Source: Sinorhizobium psoraleae
GTDB taxonomy: Bacteria > Pseudomonadota > Alphaproteobacteria > Rhizobiales > Rhizobiaceae
DNA length: 64,000 nt
Direction of reading: 5' to 3'
Assembly: GCF_013283645.1 (NCBI RefSeq)
Contig: NZ_JABEKV010000001.1
Location: forward strand, 186,001-250,000
Positions 35,930 to 46,682 of this stretch are shown piece by piece. The stretch's first letter is position 1. Every line of letters starts with the position of its first letter. Made by a program: the position numbers and the translations under genes. Below the pieces are notes generated by a model. That model made no database searches. It was given only the letters and a program-made list of their open reading frames with translations, and was not told the origin of the DNA.

Positions 35930-36667
35930 ATGGCTGATCTGAGAAACTACCAAACCCGAATGTCGCCCGCCGGCGCTCAGGCGGGTGCCGTGATCGACGA
36001 AGGCCTTCGCGCTTACATGCTGAAGGTCTACAACCTGATGGCTCTCGGGCTGGCGATCACAGGTGTAGCAGCTTACGGCACCTATGCGCTTGCCGTCTCC
36101 AATCCGGCATTCGCCCAGCTCATCTACGCTTCGCCCTTGAAGTGGGTCGTAATGCTGGCGCCGCTGGCGCTGGTATTCTTCATGAGCTTCCGCATCAATT
36201 CGATGAGCGTCTCCGCAGCGCAGACGACGTTCTGGATCTACGCCGCCTTGATGGGGCTTTCGCTCTCCTCGATCTTCCTGGTCTTCACCGGCCAGAGCAT
36301 CGTGCAGACGTTCTTCGTCACGGCCGCCTCCTTCGGCGCCCTGTCGCTCTACGGCTACACGACGAAGAAGGATCTGTCGGGCTTCGGCACGTTCCTGATC
36401 ATGGGCCTCTTTGGCCTGATCATCGCGTCGATCGTCAACATCTTCCTGGCGTCTTCGGCGCTCGGCTTCGCGATCTCGGTGATCGGCGTGCTGATCTTCG
36501 CAGGCCTGACCGCCTATGACACGCAGAAGATCAAGGAAATGTACTTCGAGGCCGATGACGTCGCGGTTGCTGGCCGCAAGGCCATCATGGGCGCGCTGAC
36601 GCTCTATCTCGACTTCATCAACCTGTTCATGTTCCTGCTGCAGTTCCTTGGCAACAAGAACGAGTAG
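35930..36667 (+). CDS. Bax inhibitor-1/YccA family protein
   Basis: A 245-residue membrane protein with about seven hydrophobic helices of the BI-1 family: YMLKVYNLMALGLAITGVAAYGTY at the start, GLTAYDTQKIKEMYFEADD near the end. The last acidic/aspartate-rich turns correspond to the pH- and calcium-sensitive site of structurally studied homologues. It may act as a calcium leak or as a protease regulator; the role in rhizobia is unknown. It is monocistronic, with a strong terminator. Confidence 0.92.
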   Translation: MADLRNYQTRMSPAGAQAGAVIDEGLRAYMLKVYNLMALGLAITGVAAYGTYALAVSNPAFAQLIYASPLKWVVMLAPLALVFFMSFRINSMSVSAAQTTFWIYAALMGLSLSSIFLVFTGQSIVQTFFVTAASFGALSLYGYTTKKDLSGFGTFLIMGLFGLIIASIVNIFLASSALGFAISVIGVLIFAGLTAYDTQKIKEMYFEADDVAVAGRKAIMGALTLYLDFINLFMFLLQFLGNKNE

Positions 36668-36686
36668 TGCATGCGCATTCACGGAA

Positions 36687-36710
36687 AAGGCGGCTTCGGC
36701 CGCCTTTTTT
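36687..36710 (+). terminator. Terminator of the BI-1 gene
   Basis: AAGGCGGC / GCCGCCTT around a UUCG loop, followed by a run of T, 20 bases after the stop. Confidence 0.88.
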
Positions 36711-36862
36711 GTTTGCTGTAGCGCTCAGCCTCTTTTCTGACGAGGACAGATCGCTGCGAGGCTTTGAACCGTAAACCGATCTAATAAGCTGCAGCCGAAC
36801 AGCCTTGATCGCCTCGCCCGATCCATGCGATTGGTCGCATAGTCCTAACACCACGAAGTCCC

Positions 36863-37423
36863 ATGCCTGTCACTCTCCGCGACGCCGTCGCTGCCGATCT
36901 TCCAGCAATTACCGAGATCTATCGCGAGTCCGTTTTGAACGGCGTCGCGACCTACGAGATAACGCCGCCCTCCGAGGCGGAGATGGCACTGCGCTTTTCG
37001 ACGATTACCGGCAATGGCTATCCCTACATCGTGGCACAGGAAGACCACGGAAGAGAGATCATCGGCTACGCCTATGCTTCCGCATTCCGCACGCGGACGG
37101 CCTATCGGTTCCTGGTGGAGGACTCCATCTATCTTGCGCCGGAGGCCCGCGGCAAAGGCGTCGGCAGGGCCCTGCTCGCGGAACTGGTCAGACGATGCAC
37201 CGCGCTTGGTTTCCGCCAGATGGTGGCGGTGATCGGCGGCGCGCATCCGTCATCGATCGCGCTGCATCAGGCTCTCGGCTTCGAGCACCAGGGATTGATG
37301 AAGGCGACCGGCTTCAAGCACGGCCGGTGGCTCGACACGGCCATCATGCAGCTCGCGCTCGGCGAAGGGACGGACACCGATCCGGTTGAAGGCGTCTATC
37401 CGGATACGCTCTACCGTTCTTAG
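36863..37423 (+). CDS. PAT/Bar-type GNAT N-acetyltransferase
   Basis: A 186-residue acetyltransferase resembling phosphinothricin or methionine-sulfoximine acetyltransferases: LRDAVAADLPAITEIYRESV at the start, VATYEITPPS, then acetyl-CoA motif A VEDSIYLAPEARGKGVGRALL and IGGAHPSSIALHQALGFEHQG, all characteristic of this group. It probably detoxifies amino-acid analogues; whether it gives herbicide resistance is not predictable. It is alone, followed by a repeat. Confidence 0.88.
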   Translation: MPVTLRDAVAADLPAITEIYRESVLNGVATYEITPPSEAEMALRFSTITGNGYPYIVAQEDHGREIIGYAYASAFRTRTAYRFLVEDSIYLAPEARGKGVGRALLAELVRRCTALGFRQMVAVIGGAHPSSIALHQALGFEHQGLMKATGFKHGRWLDTAIMQLALGEGTDTDPVEGVYPDTLYRS

Positions 37424-37482
37424 ACATGAGCGAAGAGGGCGGCGGAAAACTGCGCACACTTTTCCTCATCCCGCGCTTGAGT
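37424..37482. repeat. RIME2-like element
   Basis: Reverse complement of the unit at 59722: GCGGAAAACTGCGCACACTT and TTCCTCATCCCGCGCTTGAG. It begins right at the stop codon of the acetyltransferase gene. Confidence 0.68.
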
Positions 37483-37538
37483 TGCGGACAAACGTAGGCT
37501 TTTCCGTCATTGTACCGCGCTGGCTTCGGAGAAGCGTC

Positions 37539-37946
37539 TCAGGTTTCGACGAGCTTCAGCACCTTGTCGAACACCTTGAGCACCTGGGCAAGCTCATGGC
37601 CACGCTTCAATATCGTGCCATAGGCATTGAGCACACTATAGGCACCCTGTTTTGCCGCAAGCTTCGGATTTTTCTCGATCCGGTAAAGCGGCGTTTCCCC
37701 CGAACGCTTGAACACTGAGAAAACAGCTCGATCCCTCGTGTGGTCGATCGCATAATCGCGCCATTCGCCTTCGCCGACCATGCGGCCATAGAGTCGCAAA
37801 ATCTGGTCCAGCTCGCGGCGATGAAATGTAACGGGAGGGGGATTTCTGGCGTTCTTGTACTCGTGGAAGTCGACCACTTCCGACGTGGTCTGGCCCTGGC
37901 GACGCGTTTCGCCTTGCGGCAAATCCGGTTCATCGGTCATCGGCAT
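37539..37946 (-). CDS. DUF2794 family protein
   Basis: A 135-residue cytoplasmic protein of the alphaproteobacterial DUF2794 family: VTFHRRELDQILRLYGRMVGEGEWRDYAIDHTRDRAVFSVFKRSGETPLYRIEKNPKL is the conserved core. Function unknown. I chose the ATG at 37946 because AAGG lies about 5 bases upstream; an ATG two codons later and a longer frame to 37973 also exist. Confidence 0.85.
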   Translation of the reverse strand: MPMTDEPDLPQGETRRQGQTTSEVVDFHEYKNARNPPPVTFHRRELDQILRLYGRMVGEGEWRDYAIDHTRDRAVFSVFKRSGETPLYRIEKNPKLAAKQGAYSVLNAYGTILKRGHELAQVLKVFDKVLKLVET

Positions 37947-38258
37947 TCCGGCCTTCTGATGTGACAGAACCACGACAGTGTGCCTGACACGATCTGAAAA
38001 GCAAGACGGAAGCTGTTGAACAATACCGGCAATTCTTGTCCTTGCCGCAATTCAGTCAAATCGCCGCCCCAATTCACGGCAAAACTCCGACCGCTGCCGG
38101 ACAGAGTCGTTGCCACCGTATGTCCGGACAGGTCGTCATGCTGCGGGAGATTACGAACGCAGACATGACCGGTTCGGTCCGGTAACTTCGAACCCTCAGC
38201 CCCAGCCCCTCGATGCTGCCGGGCCGAACCACCCCCCCGTCTCAGAAATTTCCGTGTT
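37947..38258. other. Intergenic region between DUF1223 and DUF2794 genes
   Basis: About 310 bp, GC-rich, containing a short inverted motif GACCGGTTCGGTCCGG near 38167-38182 and a run of C at 38231-38239. It should hold the DUF2794 promoter at its left end. No gene supported. Confidence 0.45.
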
Positions 38259-38298
38259 CAAAGCTTACCCTGCGGGGGTCAAAGCTTGCCCTGCGGGC
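38259..38298. repeat. 20-bp tandem duplication at the 3' end of the DUF1223 gene
   Basis: TCAAAGCTTACCCTGCGGGG is directly followed by TCAAAGCTTGCCCTGCGGGC, 18 of 20 identical. The second unit contains the last five codons and stop of the DUF1223 gene; the first is a non-coding copy beyond the stop. Confidence 0.8.
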
Positions 38299-39052
38299 CG
38301 GCAAGAACGGCGGCTGCTCCGATGATGGCTCCCGGGGTCTCCGCATCCTTCATCGATTGCAGCAGAATGGCGCAGCCGCTATTGCCACGTCCCTCGATCA
38401 GGACGGAAGCGGGCAATGTGAATTCGGCGGGATTGCCGTCCCACATGCCGATCGTCTGTATGTCGCGCACGGCATGCCAGTAGGCGATCTGCTTGCCACT
38501 GTTTTCGCCCTTCTCGACATCGACCACCTTGGCTCGGTCGAAATAGACGACGACGACATTTGCCTTGCCTTCGCCGGCACCGATCTTGATCGAGATTTCA
38601 TCGGCATCGATCGCGGCGTCGACCGGAACGGCCAGGCCCCGGCCATCGGTGTTCATCACGTCGAGCCGGCTCCTGATCGCCTGTAGATTGGCGCCGTTGA
38701 GATGATCGCGCCCGTTCAGGACGGCCTGGGGCGTATAGACGCCGTTGCTGCCGAGCATGCGGGCATAGGCATATTGCCGTTCGGTATTTTCCTTGGAAGC
38801 GAGCGTGTCGGCCCAGCCCAGATAGTTCCAGTAATCGACGTGATAGGCGAGCGCGACGACGTCACCCTCGTCAACGAGCTTCTTCAGCGCGGCATCCGCG
38901 GGCGGGCAGGACGAGCAGCCCTGGCTGGTGAAGAGTTCGACGACACCCTTGATTGTCTTTCCATCATCCGCAGCCACCGCCCCGCAGCCTGCCCCCAGAA
39001 ACGCTATCGTCAGGGCGAGACGCCGGATGGTCGTTTTGCAGGCGGATGTCAT
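38279..39052 (-). CDS. Secreted DUF1223 thioredoxin-like protein
   Basis: A 257-residue protein with an N-terminal hydrophobic signal segment (LALTIAFLGAGCGAVAAD), then the DUF1223 domain: VVELFTSQGCSSCPPADAALKKL holds a CxxC pair (CSSC) as in thioredoxin folds, and YHVDYWNYLGWADTLASKENTERQ follows. Function unknown, probably a periplasmic redox or binding protein. The start at 39052 gives the cleaner signal peptide. The 3' end lies in a 20-bp tandem duplication. Confidence 0.87.
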   Translation of the reverse strand: MTSACKTTIRRLALTIAFLGAGCGAVAADDGKTIKGVVELFTSQGCSSCPPADAALKKLVDEGDVVALAYHVDYWNYLGWADTLASKENTERQYAYARMLGSNGVYTPQAVLNGRDHLNGANLQAIRSRLDVMNTDGRGLAVPVDAAIDADEISIKIGAGEGKANVVVVYFDRAKVVDVEKGENSGKQIAYWHAVRDIQTIGMWDGNPAEFTLPASVLIEGRGNSGCAILLQSMKDAETPGAIIGAAAVLAGPQGKL

Positions 39053-39168
39053 GGCGTCACTTCTTGGTCGGCAGGCTCGAATGCGGGAAATCATACATAC
39101 GACGGCCGTTCTTCAACGGAAAGTCACGTTGGAGTGAGTATTTCGCCGCTTACCGGTACGGGGACGTG

Positions 39169-39203
39169 AAAAAGCCGGAGCATCATTCGATGCCCCGGCT
39201 TTC
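39169..39203 (-). terminator. Terminator of acnA
   Basis: Read on the minus strand: AAAGCCGG/CCGGCTTT with inner GCATC/GATGC stem and a T-rich tail, 24 bp after the acnA stop. Confidence 0.85.
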
Positions 39204-39226
39204 AAGCCGTAAGACGGTCAGCAGAC

Positions 39227-41917
<2,691 letters not shown>

Positions 41918-42184
41918 TGGATAATACCCCGTTCCGTCTGATCGCCAAAAACTGACGTACGAACGCCCGAGCGCAGGAAGCGCGAATTGGGATGCGGGTG
42001 CGGCCATTTCCGCTGTCCGTACGTGGAATGTCATTCCATGTTCGGCGCTTGGATGAAATTCACGCCGACCGCTGGCGTGTTGGCCGCGTTATAGATAATT
42101 TCTCCAAATGGTGCCAGACCAACCAAGGTCCAATCGGAACTTTTTTTGCTGTGCGGCAAAGAGCGTCAAGGAAGCTGAAAATAC

Positions 42185-42808
42185 ATGCGCCTGCTGGCTG
42201 AAGGTTTGAGTGCAAGGCGCGGCGAGGACCTGATTTTTAACGATATTTCCTTTTCCCTCGGAGAGGGAGAGGCTCTTGTGGTGACGGGTCCGAACGGCTC
42301 CGGCAAGTCGACCCTGCTCAGGGTTCTGGCCGGTCTCTTGCAGGCCGAATCGGGCCGGCTCGGGATCGAGGAAGGACCGGCGGAATTCGACCACCCACGC
42401 GAGCTCAGCCACTATCTCGGCCACCGCAACGCGATGAAGCGCGAGCTGACCGTCCGGGAAAATCTTTCCTTCTGGCAGCGATTCATGGGTGATTCGCCGG
42501 GAGGCTCCGGCGTCGATATCGCCGCTGCGGCCGAAGCCGTAGGCCTTGCCGACATCACGCACCTGCCCTTCGGCTACCTTTCGGCCGGCCAGCAGCGGCG
42601 CATGGCCATGGCCAAGCTTCTCGTCGCCCATAGGCCGATCTGGCTGCTCGACGAGCCGACCGCAGCGCTCGATGCGGGGGCGGACAGGCTGTTCGCCGGG
42701 CTTGTGACGGGGCATCTCGAACGCGGCGGCATCGTCATCGCCGCGACGCATCAGCCTCTGGGGCTCGGGTCGACGCAGGGCCTGCAGATGAAGGGGTTCA
42801 CCCTTTGA
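42185..42808 (+). CDS. ccmA: Heme exporter ATP-binding protein CcmA
   Basis: A 207-residue ABC ATPase for cytochrome c maturation. Walker A GPNGSGKST, LSAGQQRRMAMAKLL, Walker B WLLDEPTAALD. With CcmB, CcmC and CcmD it releases heme-loaded CcmE for transfer to apocytochromes. The Ala in LSAGQ instead of LSGGQ is typical of CcmA. Its stop overlaps the ccmB start by 4 bp. Confidence 0.95.
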   Translation: MRLLAEGLSARRGEDLIFNDISFSLGEGEALVVTGPNGSGKSTLLRVLAGLLQAESGRLGIEEGPAEFDHPRELSHYLGHRNAMKRELTVRENLSFWQRFMGDSPGGSGVDIAAAAEAVGLADITHLPFGYLSAGQQRRMAMAKLLVAHRPIWLLDEPTAALDAGADRLFAGLVTGHLERGGIVIAATHQPLGLGSTQGLQMKGFTL

Positions 42809-43464
42809 TTGCCCTCTTCTTTCGCGACCTCAAGCTCTCGGTGCGCGCAGGCGGCGGCGCCATGATCGGCGTGCTGTTCTTCATGACGGTCGTTGCCGTC
42901 GTTCCATTCGGAGTCGGACCGGATCTCAACCTGCTCGCGCGCATCGGCCCGGCGATGCTCTGGATCGGCGCGCTGCTCGCCTCGCTTCTCGGTCTCGACC
43001 GTCTTTTCCAGGCAGAACGCGAAGACGGGTCGCTCGATCTCCTGCTGATGCAGGAGACGCCGCTGCTCATGACGGTGTTCGTCAAATGCGCCGCCCACTG
43101 GGCCGCGACCGGCCTGCCGCTTGTCATCGCCTCGCCGCTGCTCGGCCTCTTCATGAACATGAACGAGCTCGCGATCGGCGCGACGATGCTCACGCTTCTT
43201 GCCGGAACGCCCGCGATCACCTTCATCGGCGCGGTCGGTGCTGCGGTTGCGGTCGCCCTGCCGCGTGGCGGGCTGCTCGTCTCGATCCTCGTTCTGCCGC
43301 TCGCCGTTCCCGTGCTGATCTTCGGCGTCAGCGCGGTTTATGCGGCGATCGAGGAGCCCGCCCCGTTTCTGCCGCCTTTCATGATATTGATGGCGATAAC
43401 CTTGTTCTTCGCAGTCATCGGTCCGGTCGCCGCAGCCGCCGCGCTCAGGCATTCGGCCGATTGA
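42805..43464 (+). CDS. ccmB: Heme exporter permease CcmB
   Basis: A 219-residue membrane protein with six hydrophobic helices; FFRDLKLSVRAGGGAMIGVLFFMTVVAVVPFGVG is the typical start and FQAEREDGSLDLLLMQETP the conserved loop. It forms the membrane part of the CcmAB transporter. The start is the TTG/ATG-region codon at 42805 overlapping ccmA (TTGA), giving MIALFFRDLKLSV, so it is translationally coupled. A 159-bp gap follows before ccmC. Confidence 0.93.
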   Translation: MIALFFRDLKLSVRAGGGAMIGVLFFMTVVAVVPFGVGPDLNLLARIGPAMLWIGALLASLLGLDRLFQAEREDGSLDLLLMQETPLLMTVFVKCAAHWAATGLPLVIASPLLGLFMNMNELAIGATMLTLLAGTPAITFIGAVGAAVAVALPRGGLLVSILVLPLAVPVLIFGVSAVYAAIEEPAPFLPPFMILMAITLFFAVIGPVAAAAALRHSAD

Positions 43465-43574
43465 GGCGCGTTACGGTCAATGAACCGATGCGGTGCGCTT
43501 TGCGTTTTGGTTGTGTATGTTTTTGTCCCAAGACCGCTGCGCGTTTTTGGCGACATGCATTAACGCAATCGTGA

Positions 43575-43588
43575 TTGACCGGGGTCAA
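43575..43588. promoter_or_regulatory. FNR/FixK-type palindrome upstream of ccmC
   Basis: TTGACCGGGGTCAA is a perfect palindrome fitting TTGA-N6-TCAA, the consensus of Fnr/FixK regulators. It is extended to ATTGACC/GGTCAAT. It is centred 42 bp upstream of the ccmC start. FixK control of cytochrome c maturation would make sense for microaerobic respiration; this is inference. Confidence 0.5.
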
Positions 43589-43623
43589 TTGCGGAAGGGA
43601 TGCTTCCGCGTTAAAGAGCCGAT

Positions 43624-44394
43624 ATGAGCGAAAACAGCTTGGCCATACGCAAATTCAGCGATCTCGCCAATCCGACCCGGTTTCTGGCGTTGGCGGACCG
43701 TGTGCTGCCCTGGTTTGCCGCCGCCACTGTCCTGTTCTTCGCCGTTGGCCTCTGGCTTTCCTTCACGACCGAGGGCGATTATCAGCAGGGCGAGACGGTG
43801 CGCATCATGTATGTGCACGTGCCGGCGGCATGGCTGTCGATGATGTGCTACACGGTGATGGCGATTTCCGCGCTCGGCACGCTCGTCTGGCGCCATCCGC
43901 TGGCCGACGTTTCCGCCAAGGCCGCCGCACCGATCGGCGCCTGCTTCACCTTTCTCGCGCTCGTCACCGGTTCGCTCTGGGGCAAGCCGATGTGGGGGGC
44001 ATGGTGGGTCTGGGATGCGCGGCTGACTTCGGTCTTCGTGCTCTTCCTCATGTATCTCGGGCTGATCGCGCTCAATCGTGCCATGGACGACCCCACCCGC
44101 TCGGCGCGCGTCTCCGCCGTTCTCGTGCTGGTCGGCTTCGTCAACATCCCGATCATCAAGTTCTCCGTCGAGTGGTGGAACACGCTGCATCAGCCCGCAA
44201 GCGTGTTGCGCCTCGACGGGCCGACCATCGATCCCGAGTTCTTGTGGCCGCTTCTGATCATGGCGGTCGCCTTCACGCTTCTGTTCTTCACGCTGCACAT
44301 CGCCGCAATGCGCAACGAGATATGGCGCCGCCGGGTAACGTCGCTCCGCCGTCAGGCAGTGCGCAATGCCGGCCGGGAGGCACAGGGACTATGA
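43624..44394 (+). CDS. ccmC: Heme transporter CcmC
   Basis: A 256-residue membrane protein with six helices and the tryptophan-rich heme-binding motif WGKPMWGAWWVWDARLTS, plus the conserved His in MYVHVPAAWLSM and WWNTLHQ. It delivers heme to CcmE. The ribosome site is weak (AAAGAGCC). It overlaps ccmD by 4 bp (ATGA). The gap before it carries an FNR/FixK-like palindrome, so it may head a second transcript of ccmCDG. Confidence 0.95.
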   Translation: MSENSLAIRKFSDLANPTRFLALADRVLPWFAAATVLFFAVGLWLSFTTEGDYQQGETVRIMYVHVPAAWLSMMCYTVMAISALGTLVWRHPLADVSAKAAAPIGACFTFLALVTGSLWGKPMWGAWWVWDARLTSVFVLFLMYLGLIALNRAMDDPTRSARVSAVLVLVGFVNIPIIKFSVEWWNTLHQPASVLRLDGPTIDPEFLWPLLIMAVAFTLLFFTLHIAAMRNEIWRRRVTSLRRQAVRNAGREAQGL

Positions 44395-44567
44395 TGAGCC
44401 ATGCCGCCTATGTCCTTGCGAGCTATGCCGTCGCCGCCGTCACGGTGGCGGGGCTCGTGTTCTGGGTCGTCGGCGATGGCCGCGCCCGTCGGCGTGAATT
44501 GAGAGAGCTCGAAGCGGCAGGCATTCGACGCCGCTCGGCGGACGCCTCGGGCGGGGCCGGACGATGA
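44391..44567 (+). CDS. ccmD: Heme exporter protein CcmD
   Basis: A 58-residue protein beginning MMSHAAYVLASYAVAAVTVAGLVFWVVGD: one membrane helix followed by a charged tail (RARRRELRELEAAGIRRRS), the exact CcmD layout. It stabilises the CcmC-CcmE complex. It is coupled to ccmC and to ccmG by 4-bp overlaps at both ends. Confidence 0.92.
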   Translation: MMSHAAYVLASYAVAAVTVAGLVFWVVGDGRARRRELRELEAAGIRRRSADASGGAGR

Positions 44568-45172
44568 GCAGCACCCACGCGCCCCAGCCGGACGAGCGCA
44601 AGCCCGGCGCCTTGCGTTTCCTGTTTGCAGCACTGCCGCTCATCATCTTCGCGGCGCTAGCGCTTATCTTCTGGAGCCAGCTGAACTCCGGCAAGAATGT
44701 CAGCGAAATCCCCTCGGCGCTGATCGGAACCAAGGCGCCGAAGCTTGATCTGCCGCCGCTTGAAGGCGCGACGCTTGCGGGCCAGCCGATGCCGGCGCTC
44801 AACGATGCGGCGATCAAGGGCAAGCTGACGCTCGTCAATATCTGGGCCTCCTGGTGCGTGCCCTGCCGGCAGGAGCACCCGATCATCCTGCAGCTCTCCA
44901 AGGACCCGCGTCTCGCCGTTGTCGGCATCAATTACAAGGACCAGAACGAAAACGCTTTGCGTTTCCTGGGCGAGCTCGGCAATCCGTTTTCGGCGATCGG
45001 TGTCGACCCGCGCGGCAAGGCCGCGATCGACTGGGGCGTCTACGGCATCCCGGAATCCTACCTCGTCAGTGCCGACGGTACGATCCTCTACAAGCGTGTC
45101 GGTCCTTTTGACGAACGCAGCCTCAAGGAAGGGCTGATGCCGGCGATCGAGAAGGCGCTCGCCGGCTCGTGA
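44564..45172 (+). CDS. ccmG: Thiol:disulfide interchange protein CcmG (CycY/DsbE)
   Basis: A 202-residue periplasmic thioredoxin anchored by an N-terminal helix (FLFAALPLIIFAALALIFW). The active site is WASWCVPCRQE, and GVYGIPESYLV is the cis-Pro motif. It reduces the CxxCH cysteines of apocytochrome c for heme attachment. It is the last gene of ccmCDG and converges on a DUF2585 gene 18 bp away. Confidence 0.95.
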   Translation: MSSTHAPQPDERKPGALRFLFAALPLIIFAALALIFWSQLNSGKNVSEIPSALIGTKAPKLDLPPLEGATLAGQPMPALNDAAIKGKLTLVNIWASWCVPCRQEHPIILQLSKDPRLAVVGINYKDQNENALRFLGELGNPFSAIGVDPRGKAAIDWGVYGIPESYLVSADGTILYKRVGPFDERSLKEGLMPAIEKALAGS

Positions 45173-45190
45173 GCGGCGAAATCACTGAGG

Positions 45191-45781
45191 TCAAAGGCCA
45201 GCCTGCCAGCCCTTCACCGCGTCGAGCGGCCAGACGAGCATCAGCACGTTGAGGGTGAGATTGTCGCGCACCGTCCAGGCGGTGAAGAGTTCGAGGACGA
45301 TCGCGATTGCAACTGTTGCAGCGACCGGCAGCCGTGAGGCGAGCAGGAAGCCTGTGGCCATGGCCAGCGTGTCCATGGTGGAATTCAGGATGCTGTCGCC
45401 GAAATAGTCGAGCGAGATCGTCGCCGAACGGTAGCGGTTGATCACCATCGGCGTGTTCTCGGCAATTTCCCAGGCGGATTCGATCACGGTCGCGAGAAGC
45501 AGGCGCGCGCTCAGCGGCTTGCCGCGCAGAGCCAAGTGTCCGAGGCCGTAGAAGAGGAAGCCGTGGATGATGTGGGACGGCGTGTACCAGTCGGTAATGT
45601 GCTGCGAGTTTCCGCTGGACTTGACCACGCCCTCCCAGAACTTGACGTAGCCGCATTCGCAGATCCACACCCGGCCCATGAGATACTGCGTCAGCATCTG
45701 GACCACCACGACGCCAAGGCAGGCGATCAGCCAGAACCGGGCCCAGCGTTGTCTGTCGTCGGTCCCGGCTGCGATCGTCAC
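45191..45781 (-). CDS. DUF2585 (UPF0314) membrane protein
   Basis: A 196-residue membrane protein with about five hydrophobic segments; conserved pieces include [40 protein letters not shown] and [18 protein letters not shown]. The CEC pair and the His residues look like a metal or redox site, but the family's role is unknown. Its start overlaps the stop of the yciB gene by 4 bp, so the two form an operon. Confidence 0.87.
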   Translation of the reverse strand: MTIAAGTDDRQRWARFWLIACLGVVVVQMLTQYLMGRVWICECGYVKFWEGVVKSSGNSQHITDWYTPSHIIHGFLFYGLGHLALRGKPLSARLLLATVIESAWEIAENTPMVINRYRSATISLDYFGDSILNSTMDTLAMATGFLLASRLPVAATVAIAIVLELFTAWTVRDNLTLNVLMLVWPLDAVKGWQAGL

Positions 45782-46410
45782 TCGGCGCTATCCTGTTCGA
45801 GCGAATGCTTCATGATCAGAGGCATCTGGGCGAGGGTGAAGAGAATGGTGATCGGCATCGTTCCCCAGACCTTGAAGGCGACCCAGAAATCGGTCGAGAA
45901 GGAGCGCCAGACGATCTCGTTCAAAACCGCGAGGAACAGGAAGAAGAGGCCCCAGCGGATCGTCAGCTTCCGCCAGCCGTCGTCGTCCAGCTTGAAGGCG
46001 GCGTGAAAGACATAGCCGAGCAGCGACTTGCCAAAGAGAAGGCCGCCGAGCAGGATCGCGCCGAAGAGCGTGTTGACGATCGTCGGCTTCATCTTGATGA
46101 ACGTGTCATTCTGCAGCCAGAGCGTCAGCGCGCCGAACACGAAGACGACGATCCCGGAAACGAGCGGCATCATCGGCAGCGTTCGGGTCAGCATCCAGGA
46201 AGCGACGAGCGCTGTCGCCGTTGCCGCCATGAACAGGCCGGTGGCAATGAAGATCGGGCCGCCGAGTTGCGAAAGGGCGGGGAATTCCCGCGACAGCCAG
46301 TCGCCGCGCGAATTGGCGAAGAAGAAGACCATGAGAGGTCCGAGCTCCAGCACCAGTTTCAGGAGCGGACCTACTTCTCTCCGCGGCTTGGCGGCCTCGA
46401 ATGTCGACAT
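45778..46410 (-). CDS. yciB: Inner membrane septation protein A (YciB/IspZ)
   Basis: A 210-residue membrane protein with five or six helices: [21 protein letters not shown] is the YciB signature, and [28 protein letters not shown] follows. It is linked with cell envelope synthesis and septation. I chose the ATG at 46410 because AGGA lies 8 bases upstream; an ATG at 46431 gives seven more residues. It is followed by a DUF2585 gene and lies downstream of ftsY across a RIME repeat. Confidence 0.9.
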   Translation of the reverse strand: MSTFEAAKPRREVGPLLKLVLELGPLMVFFFANSRGDWLSREFPALSQLGGPIFIATGLFMAATATALVASWMLTRTLPMMPLVSGIVVFVFGALTLWLQNDTFIKMKPTIVNTLFGAILLGGLLFGKSLLGYVFHAAFKLDDDGWRKLTIRWGLFFLFLAVLNEIVWRSFSTDFWVAFKVWGTMPITILFTLAQMPLIMKHSLEQDSAE

Positions 46411-46444
46411 TTGCGGATCCTGTTCGTGCATCTCTCGTCTTGCT

Positions 46445-46550
46445 ACTGCATGTTTCCTTAAATCGTAGCCGATTTAACGATAAAAACATGCAGCAATTCA
46501 AAGTGCTACAGCGTCCCTTGCGCGTCTGACAAGATGCGCGGGGCTGTAGA
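46445..46550. repeat. RIME-like element, near-complete copy
   Basis: ACTGCATGTTTCCTTAAATC, GTAGCCGATTTAACGATAAA, AACATGCAGCAATTCAAAGT, GCTACAGCGTCCCTTGCGCG, TCTGACAAGATGCGCGGGGC, TGTAG. Both modules, reversed order, in the leader of yciB. Confidence 0.85.
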
Positions 46551-46598
46551 GTGGGGCGCGGGCGGAAAACCGCTTCACGCTTCCTCGCCCCGCTCTGA
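46551..46598. repeat. RIME2-like unit adjoining the RIME element
   Basis: GTGGGGCGCGGGCGGAAAAC and CGCTTCACGCTTCCTCGCCC followed by CGCTCTGA. The two ends are complementary (GGGGCG/CGCCCC). It is directly fused to the previous repeat, showing the mosaic nature. Confidence 0.65.
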
Positions 46599-46682
46599 CT
46601 GCTCATAACACCAGCATTGCGGCAAAACCATATCAGCGCGGCCGCCGGCGTCCAAACGTTCCTTATAGGGCTGCCGCCGTCC

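Noticed and set aside
36716..36765. Possible RIME copy after the BI-1 terminator
   Set aside because: TGTAGCGCTCAGCCTCTTTT and the following GACGAGGACAGATCGCTG only vaguely follow the module; too decayed to list.
36863..37423. The PAT-like gene as an acquired herbicide-resistance gene
   Set aside because: Base composition and codon use match the neighbours; such acetyltransferases are common native genes in rhizobia.
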